Under the pieces are notes generated by a model. The model made no database searches. It had not been told where the DNA came from and saw nothing but the letters and a program-made list of their open reading frames with translations. A DNA stretch of 64,000 bases from Anthopleura xanthogrammica. Its lineage: Eukaryota; Cnidaria; Anthozoa; Actiniaria; Actiniidae. The stretch is taken from the NCBI GenBank assembly GCA_964019055.1, contig OZ025211.1, forward strand, positions 7,194,400-7,258,399, read 5' to 3'. Positions 1 to 12,526 of the stretch are shown here, piece by piece; within the stretch, counting starts at the first letter, position 1; every line of letters starts with the position of its first letter. The position numbers were made by a program, and so were the translations under genes.

Positions 1-3000
1 AGCTCTATTTTGAAATATTTTTTGAAAAACTAATGCTCAAAAATTACTTTTTAACTATACCGTTTTACGTTTTTTTTGTTGTTTTTTTTTCTTAACGTTT
101 TATTCTAAATGACAAAAAATAAGCTTATACCACAGAAATATTATTTGAATCTTTCGATTACTTCAATGAAATTTCCATATATATATATAATTATTGTACC
201 AAATTCGACTAAATCGGTGAACAGTTTTTGACCATTTGTTTAGCTTTTCCTAGATAGGTTTCTTCACCGTTTTGAAGAGAAATACAATTGTGGTGGGTAA
301 GCAAGTTATAAAAGTTTAAAAACGAAAAAAAATTAAGAGAAGCCGCTTCGAAGCCAAATCTTGTACCCAAATATAAACATCTTGTCGAATGTTTGGTTTT
401 TTTTTTTTCAACATTTTGTAACATAAAATTTTTTCTGTTATTCTTAATTTAGAGTCAAAATAAGACGACTTGTAAGATAAAAATCAGAAAAAGTTTTATT
501 CAATTTTGGAAATGAGATAATCCAAAACTTTTAAAGAAATTAGTGAAAAAGACACCAGATTCATTTAATTGGGAATTTAAAAAATAGATCTAAATATCCC
601 ATTGTTTCTGTTCGTTTTCGTACAATAAGCTATTACGATATATGTTCACTTTATATACACATAATAAGGATTATAGTACTACTAAAAATCGTGTATAGAA
701 TTTCGGATTCTTGTACAAAATATGTTGGAATAAAACTGGAATGAAATCTCAGAGTTGTATCTGGTTCTTCTTTTGAGCATTTTGTTCGAGTTGTAAAAAG
801 AAAAAAATGTATATGATTTTTCTCCCAAATTGATTCAAGTTGAATGAAACAAGTTAACAGCGGCATTTGTATTTGTAAGAGCTAATTCTTTTTGTTCAAC
901 TAATCCTAAAATTTAGCAATAAATAGAACAGGATGACCGATTGAATACCCTACACACAATTAAGACATTAGGAGAAGTATTTGATCCCTATGTACAGCGC
1001 ACGTGCCTTGGCTTAAAGGACACGAGGCCAAAGAACTGCAATTTGCTCCCGAATTAGCTCTTATGCTAGATGAGCTAATTAGAGAAAGAATCAAAGAAAC
1101 ACCCCGATGAGATTTGAGTATTAAAAGCCTAAATCGTTATAAACCCTGTTGCAAATTTTCAACTCAGAAAATCTTCCAGATTCGTAAAGAATTTTCCGTG
1201 GGATAAGTCGCCCGGGCAATCTTTTTAGAAGAGCGTGTAAGGTTTGAGTGAGTGTTAGATGGCTGAGTGTCACTCGAAGAAAAAAAATCGGAGGCACTGA
1301 AGACAAACAAGTGAAAGTATGTATGCGTGTCGCTGAAATAGCTGGCACGCGTCATGTGTAGAAAGGACATTGTGCCGCACCGACCAAAGTTATTTGCATG
1401 TGTTTTGTAGTTTGTTCCCCGGACAGTTGTGCCATCCTTTGGAAGAATTATACCAAGTCAATATTGACCCTGGCGAGTGTACTAATTCTTTCTTCTGCTA
1501 TTGAAAACCGTAAAACAACCGGCTGAATGGTCGTTCACTTGATTCTTCTATTGTCAATTGAAGCTATTCGCAGTATTTAGGTAATATCGTTAAAAACTTA
1601 TTCATTTGTATTTATGCGTCTTTATCTTAAGTGGTCATATCTTAAGAAATTCCTCACTCGACTCGGCCACAAAAAATTGTGAAAATTCTTAAGGAAAGCC
1701 ATTTAGATGCTGTAGAAGATGTTTGTAATGGATTGACTGACGTAATCCTTATGTTTAGTGTATATGCCTTGGAATAAACTATCTTAATGAGCTTAATTTG
1801 TCTTGTTTCAAATTGTATGGCTTCACCTGTTAGATATTGTTTTTGGGGTAAAACCACACAACTTGAATGGCTTCTCTGCACTGTAAGGACTTCCTTGAAA
1901 CTTCCATGATATTGCACGATGGAATTTCAAGGGGGCAAATAAATCAATATAAAAAAACGTGCCTCGCCCGGCTCTTAAGAGTAGCAAAAACAACAACAAC
2001 AAAAACGCAAAAAAAGCAACAATACTGGAAAAGAACGGGAAAGAAAACGTACAAAAAAGGCAAATTCCAAGTGGGAAGCTTGTGTTTTAAGCTCACATGC
2101 CCTGACTCAGACATCTGCTCACGTTGTACGAGGTATACGCAAATCACGCTGGAAGGGCTATTTTTCATCTCTTTTCATCGTTAATTCCAGTGGAGTGTCT
2201 CAATTAGCCCAAAGAAAAACCCCTTATTTTCTACCCTTTTTTTCATCGCTCATAAGAACCAAATGATACCGCCACGCGACTCTATCAAAATAAGGTATTG
2301 TCTTGCACCCCAAGCTGTCCTGGATGTTTAATTAGCAAGGTGAGTATATGTAAGCTCGAAGAGCGAGGGTAGCTCAAGGTAATTCTGTCAATCACTAGTC
2401 TTCTTTATTTGGAGAGCGCCACGCGAATGGCCACGCGCCATGGCAAACAAATACCTCCCTGACCCCGAGCGAGCCAGCTGGAATAAAACTACCATTTTTT
2501 ATTGTAGTTTAATTTTTGTTTTTTCTATGTAAACGTTCTCCTAACGCAAGATTAATTGACTGAGATGAAATGAGGCTGTATGCCTATTGCTTATTCCAAG
2601 AAAAACCCTCAGATGAACTTAAATTAATATAGAACGATCAACGCACGCCTCTGTCGATGTATTCACAATGGCCGTGCCAAGAGGGTACGTCATTGGTCCA
2701 AATCAAAGTTGGAGTCATAAAATACTTGGCGTTCTACCAATAAGAACATGTTTTCTATCCCAAAGATCTTGTGATAAGAAAGTATTTTTAGCCCTTTTCG
2801 GGGGTATAGTTTTGTTGTTATTCATCGCAATAGTTTTTGCCACGGCGCCTAGTATCTTGAGCGATGATCCCAAGCCGATTTTGGATACAGTGAGCATGGC
2901 ACGTGGCAGACTAGCCGGAACCCTGCACGCTTTGACACTCATTCCATGAAAAAAAATCTCAGTATCCTACTATACAAATGAGCTTACATCAATTCAAAAT

Positions 3001-5490
3001 TTAGAACAGCTATACAAAAGCATTGTATTGTTTTATTCGCAGTTCATTGAAAACCCAATTAAACGACGGATTTTACAGCAGTTTGGGAATGATCATGAAA
3101 AAAAGAACCAAAAGCACTAGACGTTGTGGCCCAAACAGAAACGTGTTGTCACAATTGTGAATTTGTGTTCACAAAAGTAAACAGAAGTTGTACTTCATAA
3201 AACCTCTACATAAAAGGGTGTCGGACAGTGAAAATAAAATGATTTAACAATTGTAGAGCTATTCGAGCTTTTCAAAATCACATACGAGCTGTTAAGCCTC
3301 AAATGTTCCTAACAAGGTTGAGTTGATCCATGCGATCAAACGCAAAATGCGAAAATGTAATCATGATGATGACTTTTGATCTCTCGGGAATGCGCTGTTT
3401 ATTTTTCGTTTCGGAATTTTATATGATGCCGCGTCAAAGATCTACGTTAAAAACGTGGGAAAAAGTTCAGGTTTTTTCACACTTAGGAAATGCACTTGAT
3501 TTGATCATTTCTAAAAATTGTCGCAATTCCCTTGGCCTTGGTTGTATTTTTTGATTTGCGAATCGTTCTCAAAATGTCATCCACAGTTGGAGTGGAGTGT
3601 AGTTTATCCACTGTGGGCAGACGCGTGTTGCTCTATTGTCAAGGGACAAGAGAATTACCATAACAATCAACCAGCCCATCACCCACGAGGAGTAATTATG
3701 AATATGGCACGCGGAATTATACACCAGTATGTTGTTCAATATAACAATGGTATAAAGATCGCTTTTAAATACGTTTTTATGATATACAGGATTAACCAAA
3801 ATCTTATTTTGAAAGCGGCTGAGCATGAGGATGACCATATTAACTAATTTTGAATCAAGTGGTTTCATAGTTAAGTGAATTGGTGTACGACTTCGATTTG
3901 TTTTTAGTTACAGTTTTTGGGGTCAAAACTGACCCGTGGAAAATTTCGTTGGCAGTTAGTGAAGACTTGAATGCATGGATTACTTCATTAAATGAAAATC
4001 AAAATAGATCATACAAAAAGTTGGTTCCAGGGGCAAATCTCTTCACTTCAAATGGGGAAGAATCGACCACCTGGCCGAAGCAAAACCAATTTGGAGTAAA
4101 AAACATTTTTACAATGCACCATTATCAGTGTATCAAAATAGTTTGTATTGCAAAGGCCTTGTCTCAATACTTAGTCCTTGTATCACATATAATACACAAT
4201 TACTGATTTATTTATTCGGTTTTTTATGCCAGCTATAAAATATTTATGCTCTTGGTTCAATGTTCATTGAACAATTATCAAGTTAGGGTAAACTGGAACA
4301 AGCTAATACCGACAGTAATGGAAATGTGAAGCCTTTTGTGTCAAATAGATTCTCTATTATCCTCAACCCATTTATTTAACCCTTTCTACTGTGTCTTGTA
4401 AAAATCAAATCCTTATTAATGTGTATTCCATATCTCATTAGGGCGAACATTTACATCTTCCCTATGGAGGTAAAACATAAATGAGCACTTTCTGTTGGCG
4501 TGCCATGGCGAGAAAAGAGTATTTGTTGGGGTTTTTTTTTTTTTGGCAGTTTTTTTTATGACATTCACGCACATCTGCTTGTTTTTCCATCACCGGACAT
4601 TCTTTTGGGAAAAACTAGATTCCTTACCGAGATTAGGGAACAGGAACTAGGTGCATTAACTCGAAACGTTTGTACTTGAAAGTGTATTAATTTATTCTTT
4701 GTGGATTGTAAATAAGGTTATTCCTGGACCAGCATGAAATAGTCAGTCGTGGGACCATCTCATCAATAAAGATTCATCAATTGAAAACTGAGGTGTGAGA
4801 CGTCTTTACTGAGATTCTTTATTCCTTGTTGAAGTTATAAAATATGCATTAAGTTTCTTCAATCAATAGTGGATGGTGTGTGTGTGGTGGTGGTGTGAGC
4901 TTTTGAATTGAATGAATAGAATACAAGGGAATGTGAGTGAAAACAAGGGAAAAAATAAAGCAATATTTTACAAGTGTGCTACAATTTGAACAAAATATGT
5001 GTACATACTACGACTTGAAAGATCAAAAATCTAGAATTTCAAATGCAAAACAAATTAAAATTCAAAATGAAATCAGAAAAAAAGGGACAACTAATCAAAT
5101 CTTATTTTTGATAATCATCTTAACTAGAGTCTCAACACTGGTTCCTTCCATTCGTCTAGTCTGTTCCCAAAACAACTAGCCATAGTTAATTCTGAAGTTT
5201 AGTTACTAGCGCGCCCCATGACGTGCAAATTGCTTCTTACAATTGGGTGCTAATTAAAGATAGGGGCGGGGATTGGTTAGAGCAATTGTTCAAGAACATT
5301 GTAAAGGGTGTCACTTGATCTCCTCTCTGATTGGACAAAATGTGAGGCCTTGGGAGACCGAAGAATGAGTTTACCAATGGTAATCATTCGGCACGCTCGT
5401 GGTTGGGTCGTACGCCGTATGTTTTTGTTTATATTGTCCACTTCTCAGCTGACATGATTTGGATAAAAGAAAAAAGAGCACACGAAACCA
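1..5490. other. Gene-poor AT-rich stretch
   Basis: I see no convincing gene here. The open frames are short, AT-rich and lack linked splice sites or recognisable domains. The only one with any protein-like character is the 93-codon frame at 2668-2949, listed separately. Short T/A runs (for example around 70-100 and 4530-4550) and a GT/GGT-rich patch near 4870-4895 are present. The stretch immediately before 5490 is presumably upstream regulatory DNA of the zinc-finger gene that follows. Confidence 0.5.
2668..2949 (+). CDS. Possible small membrane protein, or chance ORF
   Basis: This is a 93-codon ATG-to-TGA frame that I do not recognise. It holds one clear hydrophobic stretch, about residues 40-59 (core LFGGIVLLLFIAIVFA), preceded by Lys/Arg and followed by a mixed tail, so a single-pass membrane peptide is conceivable. 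No upstream exon, polyadenylation signal or homologous domain is evident. It could equally be one exon of an undetected gene or a random frame in AT-rich DNA. Confidence 0.15.
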   Translation: MAVPRGYVIGPNQSWSHKILGVLPIRTCFLSQRSCDKKVFLALFGGIVLLLFIAIVFATAPSILSDDPKPILDTVSMARGRLAGTLHALTLIP

Positions 5491-5530
5491 TTTATAAGCG
5501 ACACGCGCCAAACGTATTAGCCAGTTGATA
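5491..5530 (+). promoter_or_regulatory. Candidate TATA box and start region of the FEZF-like gene
   Basis: A TATA-like TTTATAAG lies at 5491-5498. About 25-30 bases on, near 5520, the sequence TTAGCCAGTT could serve as an initiator. This would give a 5' untranslated leader of roughly 260 bases before the ATG at 5782. No transcript evidence is available. Confidence 0.35.
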
Positions 5531-5781
5531 GACTTGAGATCATCAAGCTCTTGCTATTCGCTGAGAAAACAGCATTTGCCCGATAAGTACTTCAGCAGTT
5601 TTTCTCCTGGTAACTTCATTAAGGCGCACTAAATCAAATCCTGGTCAATTTTTTTTCGACCGTTGGGTTTGACCGTTGAATTCGAATTTCTGTGAGTCTT
5701 TTGGAAGTCCCGATAAAGAGGCAGTGCGAGACGTCCTTGGAATATAAATAACCATCTTCTGAGGTCACTTAAAGTCCGGAG

Positions 5782-7045
5782 ATGCCTCGATCATTTCTCG
5801 TTAAGTTGAAAAAGAATTGTTGTGCCTCGCCCTGGGAAGACGGTAAGTTCAGACGTTTGAAATTGGTTTTTAAGCTAACTGACAAGCCAAAAAATGATTT
5901 TTCAAGTTTCAAGCTACTTATTTCAGAAAAGCAAACAATGATCTTGGAAATCAAAAATTTGGTAGCGGCTTGTTCGAAATATGCCACACTGCATTAAATA
6001 TTCATTGTCATGAAAAAAAATTGTACTCTATTCTAATTTTTTGTTTCTTGGAATTTTTTCAGCAGGATCAGTAATCCCAAGCGAATCTACACTGATGTGG
6101 GAACCGATTCGAGTAGAAATCGAGCCAGCACAAGTCTTCAAACCAATCAAGCTGGACCTCCATACGCTAGACCCGGCGTGCCTAACTGGAAAAGGACAGT
6201 TCCGACCAAAGTCTCATTTCTTCAACCCGTACACTTTTAATCCATTCCAGTTAAGTCCGAACCAACACGACTACAGCCCTGAAATCTCGCCCTTCAGTCG
6301 AACCTCGTCCATTTTTGACAGCCACAGACCTATTTCTCCAGATTTCGACGGCTCGCTGGTGCCTTCTCCAACGAAAAGCGACGATGGATTTCCAAGAGCA
6401 AGTATCTTCGTTCCTGGGAGCACATTTCTGGATTCCAAGGTTGAAAGACAGAAAGAAAGTTTACCACCACTCAGCTCAAACGCGGTTGCAGTTGGACGAA
6501 AAAGACGGAATGGTGTACCGAAAACTTTTACTTGTGAAGTATGTGGGAAAGTCTTCAATGCGCACTACAACCTGACACGCCATATGCCCGTGCATACCGG
6601 CGCAAGGCCATTTAAATGCAAGATTTGTGGAAAGGGCTTCCGACAAGCGAGTACACTATGCCGTCACAAGATCATCCACACCAAAGAAAAACCTCATAAA
6701 TGCAACATCTGTGAAAAAGCTTTTAACCGGTCATCAACTTTGAACACCCATATTCGAATACACGCCGGCTACAAACCCTTCGTTTGTGACATTTGTGGAA
6801 AAGGGTTCCATCAGAAGGGGAACTACAAAAATCACAGATTAACGCATACCGGAGAGAAGCCTTTTAAATGCCACATTTGCGGAAAGGCCTTCCATCAAGT
6901 GTACAATCTGACATTTCATATGCATACTCATAACGATAAAAAACCCTTTACCTGCAAGGAGTGTGGAAAAGGTTTCTGTAGGAACTTTGATCTCAAGAAA
7001 CATGTACGGAAACTACACGAAAGCAAGACGCAGATCACAGAATAA
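5782..7045 (+). CDS. FEZF: FEZF-type zinc-finger transcriptional repressor with N-terminal SNAG motif
   Basis: Two exons, 5782-5842 and 6063-7045 (or 6066-7045), give about 347 aa. Exon 1 encodes [11 protein letters not shown], a textbook SNAG repression motif, and ends in a GTAAGT donor. Exon 2 carries a Ser/Pro-rich linker and six C2H2 fingers (about residues 176-339) with linkers such as [18 protein letters not shown] and HTGEKPFKC. Finger order and helices ([54 protein letters not shown]) match the FEZF1/2 family, which patterns forebrain and sensory neurons in bilaterians. Vertebrate FEZF carries an Eh1 (Groucho-binding) motif near the N-terminus; I find no clear Eh1 here. The protein should be nuclear and repressive. 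AATAAA follows at 7443-7448. The family call is firm; joining the SNAG exon to it rests on the phase match and close spacing. Confidence 0.9.
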
Positions 7046-7442
7046 GAACAGAAAAAAATTTATTGTATCGAAAGTGGTAAATTGATCCTAACAAACTGTC
7101 CACATTTCGAAAACTTAAAAAAAAAATTTGTAATTCGAAACCTCGTTTACTACATTGAATATTATAGAAACAAACTTGTACATTTTAACAGAGAATTTGT
7201 ATTGCATTTATATAAATAATATAGATTCACTTATACTATGATCATTTCGGTGAATGTAAATATCGAGGTATATAACGGCTAGATATGGCACGTGCAAACA
7301 CAATGCCCACTCTTAAAGATTTTGTAAGAAAAACAATAACCAAGGCATTAAGTAAAAACTCGTTGAGTATTTAGCGACAAGATAACTCATTTTTCACGAG
7401 CGCTTGGTGCGAATTTGCCTCGCTGTATAGAATTATGAAGTT

Positions 7443-7448
7443 AATAAA
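7443..7448 (+). terminator. Polyadenylation signal of the FEZF-like gene
   Basis: AATAAA about 400 bases after the stop codon, followed within 40 bases by a TGTTGTCTTTTATT stretch suitable as a downstream element. Confidence 0.5.
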
Positions 7449-9917
7449 CTCAATCGAATCTAAGTAATCTTGTAGCTGCTGTTGTCTTTTATTTGATAAT
7501 AAGTGTGAATTAAGCTTTCTCAGAATGGGATCTTAGCATGTCTGAGATTTCATAGAAATTAAGCGATTCCTTTTGGTTTACAGAAAATAAACATAAACAA
7601 CTGATGTTTGGCCGACAACACACCTTTCTTCGCTTTCGTACAACAATAAGAACGCTTTTCATACCATTTAACTCTTTACAAAACAGTTTCTAAAAGTATT
7701 GAATTTTTTCTACACGCAGTACAGGAAGCGCGAAAACTCTCTTCAATGGCGAATTTTGAATGAAAAACTATTCTTTTCGAAGCAAAACGTTTAAACTCTC
7801 ATACCCCGAAGTAATTAGCCCAAATTTTCTAAAGCTATCTGACAGACTTTGATTTGTAATCAAAGCTTCGTTCTTAAACTAAACAATAACAGGCTTGAAC
7901 AAGCTGCCAAAGACTCAATATAACTGTATTTGTTGCTTTTCCAAATGAACCTGTGGCCGAAACTTCAGCTTGCTTTGATACACTTTCATAGCCGCGTCCT
8001 TGATAGAATTCTCTTCGCTAATAAAAGTTTACGCAGATAAAATGCACGTCATTAGAGCTCAAAATTCTAAAGAAACTGTAAACAAGTCGATGAAAAAATT
8101 TCTGGGTAAACTTATTGGGGATGAAATTAGCCCACTGGTGGCTTTATTCTGTACATTTTCTTTTTCAAAGCATTTGAATTGGTGTAAGAATGAAGTAAAG
8201 TGGGACAAAATCCATCGGATTATTGCTAAGTATTGGAGTTTTAAAATTGTAAAAGATGAGTAGAACTACACATTGGCAGTATTCAAAAACGTATTATGCG
8301 ATGGCACGTGTCGCTCTCATTATAAACGGTTTAAAGTTTGAAGAGGCTTCAATAATAACGCAAAACAAAGAAGTTTACGTCAACGAACGCTAGCGAGCCA
8401 CACTCTTATACACACTGATAAACACACGAAAAGAAAGAAAGAAAGAAAAAACGCGATCTTTTGAAAAGACTAATGCGACCAAAGTACAAAATGTGCCGGG
8501 TATTTTTGGGTTTGTTTTCGTCCGCAAATTGAATTAAGTCTCACCATTTTAGTTCTTTTACTAATTAGGCTTTGAGTTCCAACGGTTGGAACAGTTTAAA
8601 GTTTAATGCAATTAGATGTTTTCTAAGTAAGCTTCAATATTTTATAAGCAGTATTCGTCAACATTTAATCGGTTTGAAAACCCATAATTGTCACCGTTTG
8701 GTACAAGACTTATGGCTGGTTTTTCAAGCTGTGATGAAAACGTTTTTTGAGCGCCAAAAATAGGCTTAAATTGTTTAATTTAGTTCCAAAAGTTCGTTTG
8801 TTGTGTGTATAACAACGTGACACACTTTCTGAATAATGTTGGCTATTTAAAAAAAAAACTCATTTTGAACTGGCAGAATTGCGTTTTTTCTTCTATAAAC
8901 TGCTCTATTAAGACTCTATCTTCTCGTTTATGTTCCATACGGGTTTTCCTTAAGAAAAGATAAAACGGCTTTTTTGAAAGACGGATTAGTGTTGACAATG
9001 GTCCACGCGACTTTTCAGTCAGAGGTAAACACACCAATTGACAGAAAATTAGAGCGGGTGACCGCTTACTTCTACCAATAAATCTCACCAGTGGCTTCGG
9101 TTATCATAATATCAATACCTGCTGCATGTAATCATAGTAAACTATAGACTTTATTGGTTTTAAAGAGTTGGGGAGTCAAACATTTTGAAATTCCAGCACG
9201 AATCAAAAAGATTGTGGTCTTCTACTGAGAGCCTAATGAGCATTTTGAAGGGCATTTTGGTCTGTAATTTTGAATGAAAGTGTATTGCTTATTAAAGATA
9301 ATAGATTATTCAAAAATTGTCCAAAGCCCTTGATTGTATAAAGGTAATACACCGTTACATAGTAGACAGATGTATTGACGATTCCTTTGACCATATCTCA
9401 CGGGTATTCTTGCTTGATCAAGATTGGCAGCAAGTCTCATTTACTTCCTTTCTATTTTTCGATTGACCGTTTCCACAGACATTGTACGTCTATTGCAATA
9501 TGGCTTAAACAGCGGAATTATTTGGTAATTACGAGTCCAGTACGACATAAGTCTAGCGCAATAATGTTGTCTTTCAGGGTTTTTTTCTTCCATGTTTAGT
9601 TTTCCTAATTATGATGAGGATGCCAACAATAGAGGCAGCAATAAAACTGACAAATTTATCTCAAATTACCTTTTCTTTCTGGCTGTGATTTTTAAATATA
9701 AACTGAAGGGGGGAAATGGAAAAACGTGAAATGTGGGGAAAGACCTTTTCCAGCTCCTTTTAGAACATTCAAAACAAAAAGAAATTGTATCAGTGGCTGA
9801 GAATGTTTTGGAAAAAATCCCACCTTCTGTCTTAGTTACATTGTGTTAGGGAAATATCATTGTGCTTGTTTTTTACCAGGTTAGCACTTAATAGCCAGTG
9901 GCTAACAAAACTGTGGC

Positions 9918-10088
9918 CCTTGTTCCACGATCGAATTGGAATTTAGAAGTTGAATTTTGTGGAGGGAGGAAAACCGGAGAACCCGGAGAAAAACCCTCGA
10001 AGCACAGGAGAGAACCAACAAACAACTCTACTCACATACGACACCGAGCCCGGCGGGATTCGAACCCGGGTCGATTGGAGCGCTAAAG
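9918..10088 (-). mobile_element. tRNA-derived SINE, copy 1
   Basis: Read on the minus strand, this has a B-box-like GGGTTCGAATCC followed by the body signature TTTTTCTCCGGGTTCTCCGG and TTTTCCTCC. The same body recurs in at least nine other places in the window, mostly in introns. This is the best-preserved copy of the B-box to body junction. Confidence 0.7.
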
Positions 10089-10817
10089 TCGGATGAAAAG
10101 AAAAGATATATCCTGGGGCTGCTACGCGTGCGGTGCTTGATATAGTTACTATATTTTTCTCATATTCTCATGAACTATAATTATGGAATGTTATAATCAT
10201 CTAGTTCTTTTACATGCATGATTACTTTACTAGACTAGATATTCTTAAAGGGTCTTCAAGATGGTATTTTTATGCTAGTTACATTAAAAGAATAGGATCA
10301 AGAGATAGCGTGCAGATCGAAGACCACTGAATTAATGTCAAATTGATTGACCAGGATCCCTACAGATAAAGCTTCCAGGCTTCAGTCTTTTAATATACTT
10401 TAAAGAGCCTTCGAAAGCCACACCAACCTATAACATGCATTGAATACAATATCAATATTCAAGCTCATAGTTAAAAACAATTGGGTTTGTGGCGAAGTGG
10501 CTTGTGTCGGCATAAAGCGGTATTCTGGAGATCAAACTGATCAGAGACAAGTGGCATTTCTCAGTAGTTTTATAACTGATCAGTGCGCATGCCCACGGCG
10601 CATGCGGCGCAACACCCGGGCGCGGGATTGACGACCAGCAGCGTATCGATCACAACGCGCGAGATTTGATATCCAGTCAAAAATGGTCGGACTTGATAGC
10701 AGCACGGTTACGGTGTGGCATGTCCCTTTTGCCATCCAATGTTATCAAACTTACACAATGGAATGACCCATACTCAAAATCCCAGACTTTTGGTCAAACT
10801 TACTTCACGGAGAATGA

Positions 10818-11122
10818 GTAAAGACGCGGAAATTCGAGCAACAAAATCGTGCAATTTGTCGCGCAACATTGTTGCGTTACAAGTTGCAGAGAGAATTTTG
10901 ATGCGCTCTTATTACCACCCCGCGTGCAACAAATTTCCATTGTTGCAGAGAGTAGAAAGCTACGAACACACGGTGCTGTATTGCGCGCAATGTTGCAGGC
11001 CATCGATGTTAATTGTGAGGAATATAACACGACGCAATTTTTTTTTGCACTCAATGTTACTGAGTTAGAAAATGATCCTACTTCAGCATCATTGCCTGCA
11101 ATATTGCGCGCAATTTTCTCCC
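10818..11122. repeat. Dispersed repeat with GCGCGCAA(C/T) motifs
   Basis: It starts GACGCGGAAATTCGAGCAAC, nearly the same as the terminal inverted repeat of the MITE at 23167-23400, and contains several TTGCGCGCAA/TGTTGC motifs. A shorter relative is at 46135-46230. Ends are not sharply defined. Confidence 0.45.
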
Positions 11123-11315
11123 AAATTTTACTGTCTTAAGCTTTCAAATTCGCTCCTTCCTTGCGTTCTCCTTTTTGTTCGCCTATATCTTTTCATCTAC
11201 CCTTTTTCCATTTAACAGCCTACCGCAAATTCTTCTCTCTTTCTGTTTCTCCGCAGTTTGATCATCATCCAATTCAAATTGTCATTTACGGTTTTCAAAG
11301 TAGGATAAGATTTAA

Positions 11316-11516
11316 GCCCCATTCACACCAACTAACCTTGGTATTTATTAAATTAAATTTATTTATCGCATTTTCTTCGTCGTTTGACTGCCATCTTTAT
11401 ACAGGGTTAAAACTACATCAACAAAGTAGTTTAGTTAAAGAAGGTTTGAAAGTTGTTTAGTTAGGCGTACACTAAACAACCTCTAAACATGCTTAAGGGT
11501 CCGATGTGAATGGGGT
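11316..11516. mobile_element. Small MITE-like inverted repeat
   Basis: The ends match as CCCCATTCACACC and, inverted, GATGTGAATGGGG, about 200 bp apart. There is no coding capacity. The repeat is short and imperfect, so the call is tentative. Confidence 0.4.
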
Positions 11517-11594
11517 ATTAGTCTTACATGATGCATTGGTTTATTAAGTTAAGCCATGTGAAACAATTTTTCTTGTGTAACTCAAAATCACAGG

Positions 11595-11949
11595 TTAAAG
11601 GGGCACTTGGACGAAAATCGATGAAAATTGGAAATGACTTGAAACTTGGTTAAACCTATCTATATGGCTCTAATAGTATCCAAGCAACTTTTTTTTCTTC
11701 ACAGTTAAAAGTGGTGGGTAAAAAATGTTCATTTTTTTCAGCATCTAAATTGTGAGTAAATGACGTCATTTACTCAACCCTATTGTTCTTTTAGTTTTTA
11801 AACCAAAATTTCTCAACTGCAAGTGGCTCCCAGGCTAAAATGTTTGCCAATCTGGTTTTCATAATCATGATTGAGTCATATTATTCTTAAATACTTGAAC
11901 TATTCGGACTTTCAAAATATGGGGCGTTTTCATCCAAGTGCCCCTTTAA
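11595..11949. mobile_element. piggyBac-type MITE with TTAA target duplications
   Basis: About 355 bp bounded by TTAA on both sides. The terminal inverted repeats read AGGGGCACTTGGACGAAAA at the left and, inverted, TTTTCATCCAAGTGCCCCT at the right. TTAA target duplication is the hallmark of piggyBac-family transposases. The interior has no ORF, so it would need a transposase supplied in trans. A TGACGTCA palindrome lies within a TAAATGACGTCATTTA stretch in the middle. Confidence 0.7.
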
Positions 11950-12494
11950 CTAGTTGCCAAGATTAATATATATATATCTGTGTAGCATTTCGCTGATTTT
12001 CGTTCTAGCTTTTCTAGGCTTTTCAGTAGAATGTGTATGTATACTGTTGTAACACAGCAGTTTCATTCATTTACAGCTTAATTCCGAAGTATTAATGTTA
12101 GATTAATAATTTCAACTTGCTTGTTCTTCTTTTCCTTATTCTGTCCGGGATCTTCCAATATGTAAAGCTTATAAAAAGCCTGTGCATGATCAATCACCAA
12201 TCATTTTCCTAAACGTTATCCTAAATGACCATGTATAACCACGCGTGGCTTCGCTGATGATTTTTTGAGTTGCGCGCACCGTTTTCTTGAATGAAGTCAC
12301 AGGTTAATCTTATCCTTTCCAGCTGGTATTCGTGTACGTCCAGGCCTGGAATTCTTTACAACAAGAATCCTTTTTTTAATCCACAATAGGTGGGCTTGGA
12401 TCCAACTGTTTTTTTGTCCTCATCATCGGTCTTCTCAGGCTATATGGGTATGAAGAAAAGACAATCAGGGGTAGTGCAAGACTAATAAAAAAAG

Positions 12495-12526
12495 AGGGGA
12501 GAAGAGAAGAGAAGAGAAGAGAAGAC
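12495..12526. repeat. (AGAGA)n microsatellite
   Basis: Short run of GAGAA/AGAGA units in intergenic DNA. Confidence 0.7.

Noticed and set aside
3569..4206. Overlapping frames of 99-109 codons on both strands
   Set aside because: Codon content is AT-driven, no recognisable motif, and frames overlap on opposite strands.
6271..6558. 95-codon minus-strand frame within the FEZF-like gene
   Set aside because: Antisense shadow of the linker region of the zinc-finger gene.
8000..8263. 87-codon plus-strand frame
   Set aside because: AT-rich, no domain, no linked splice sites or promoter; not distinguishable from chance.
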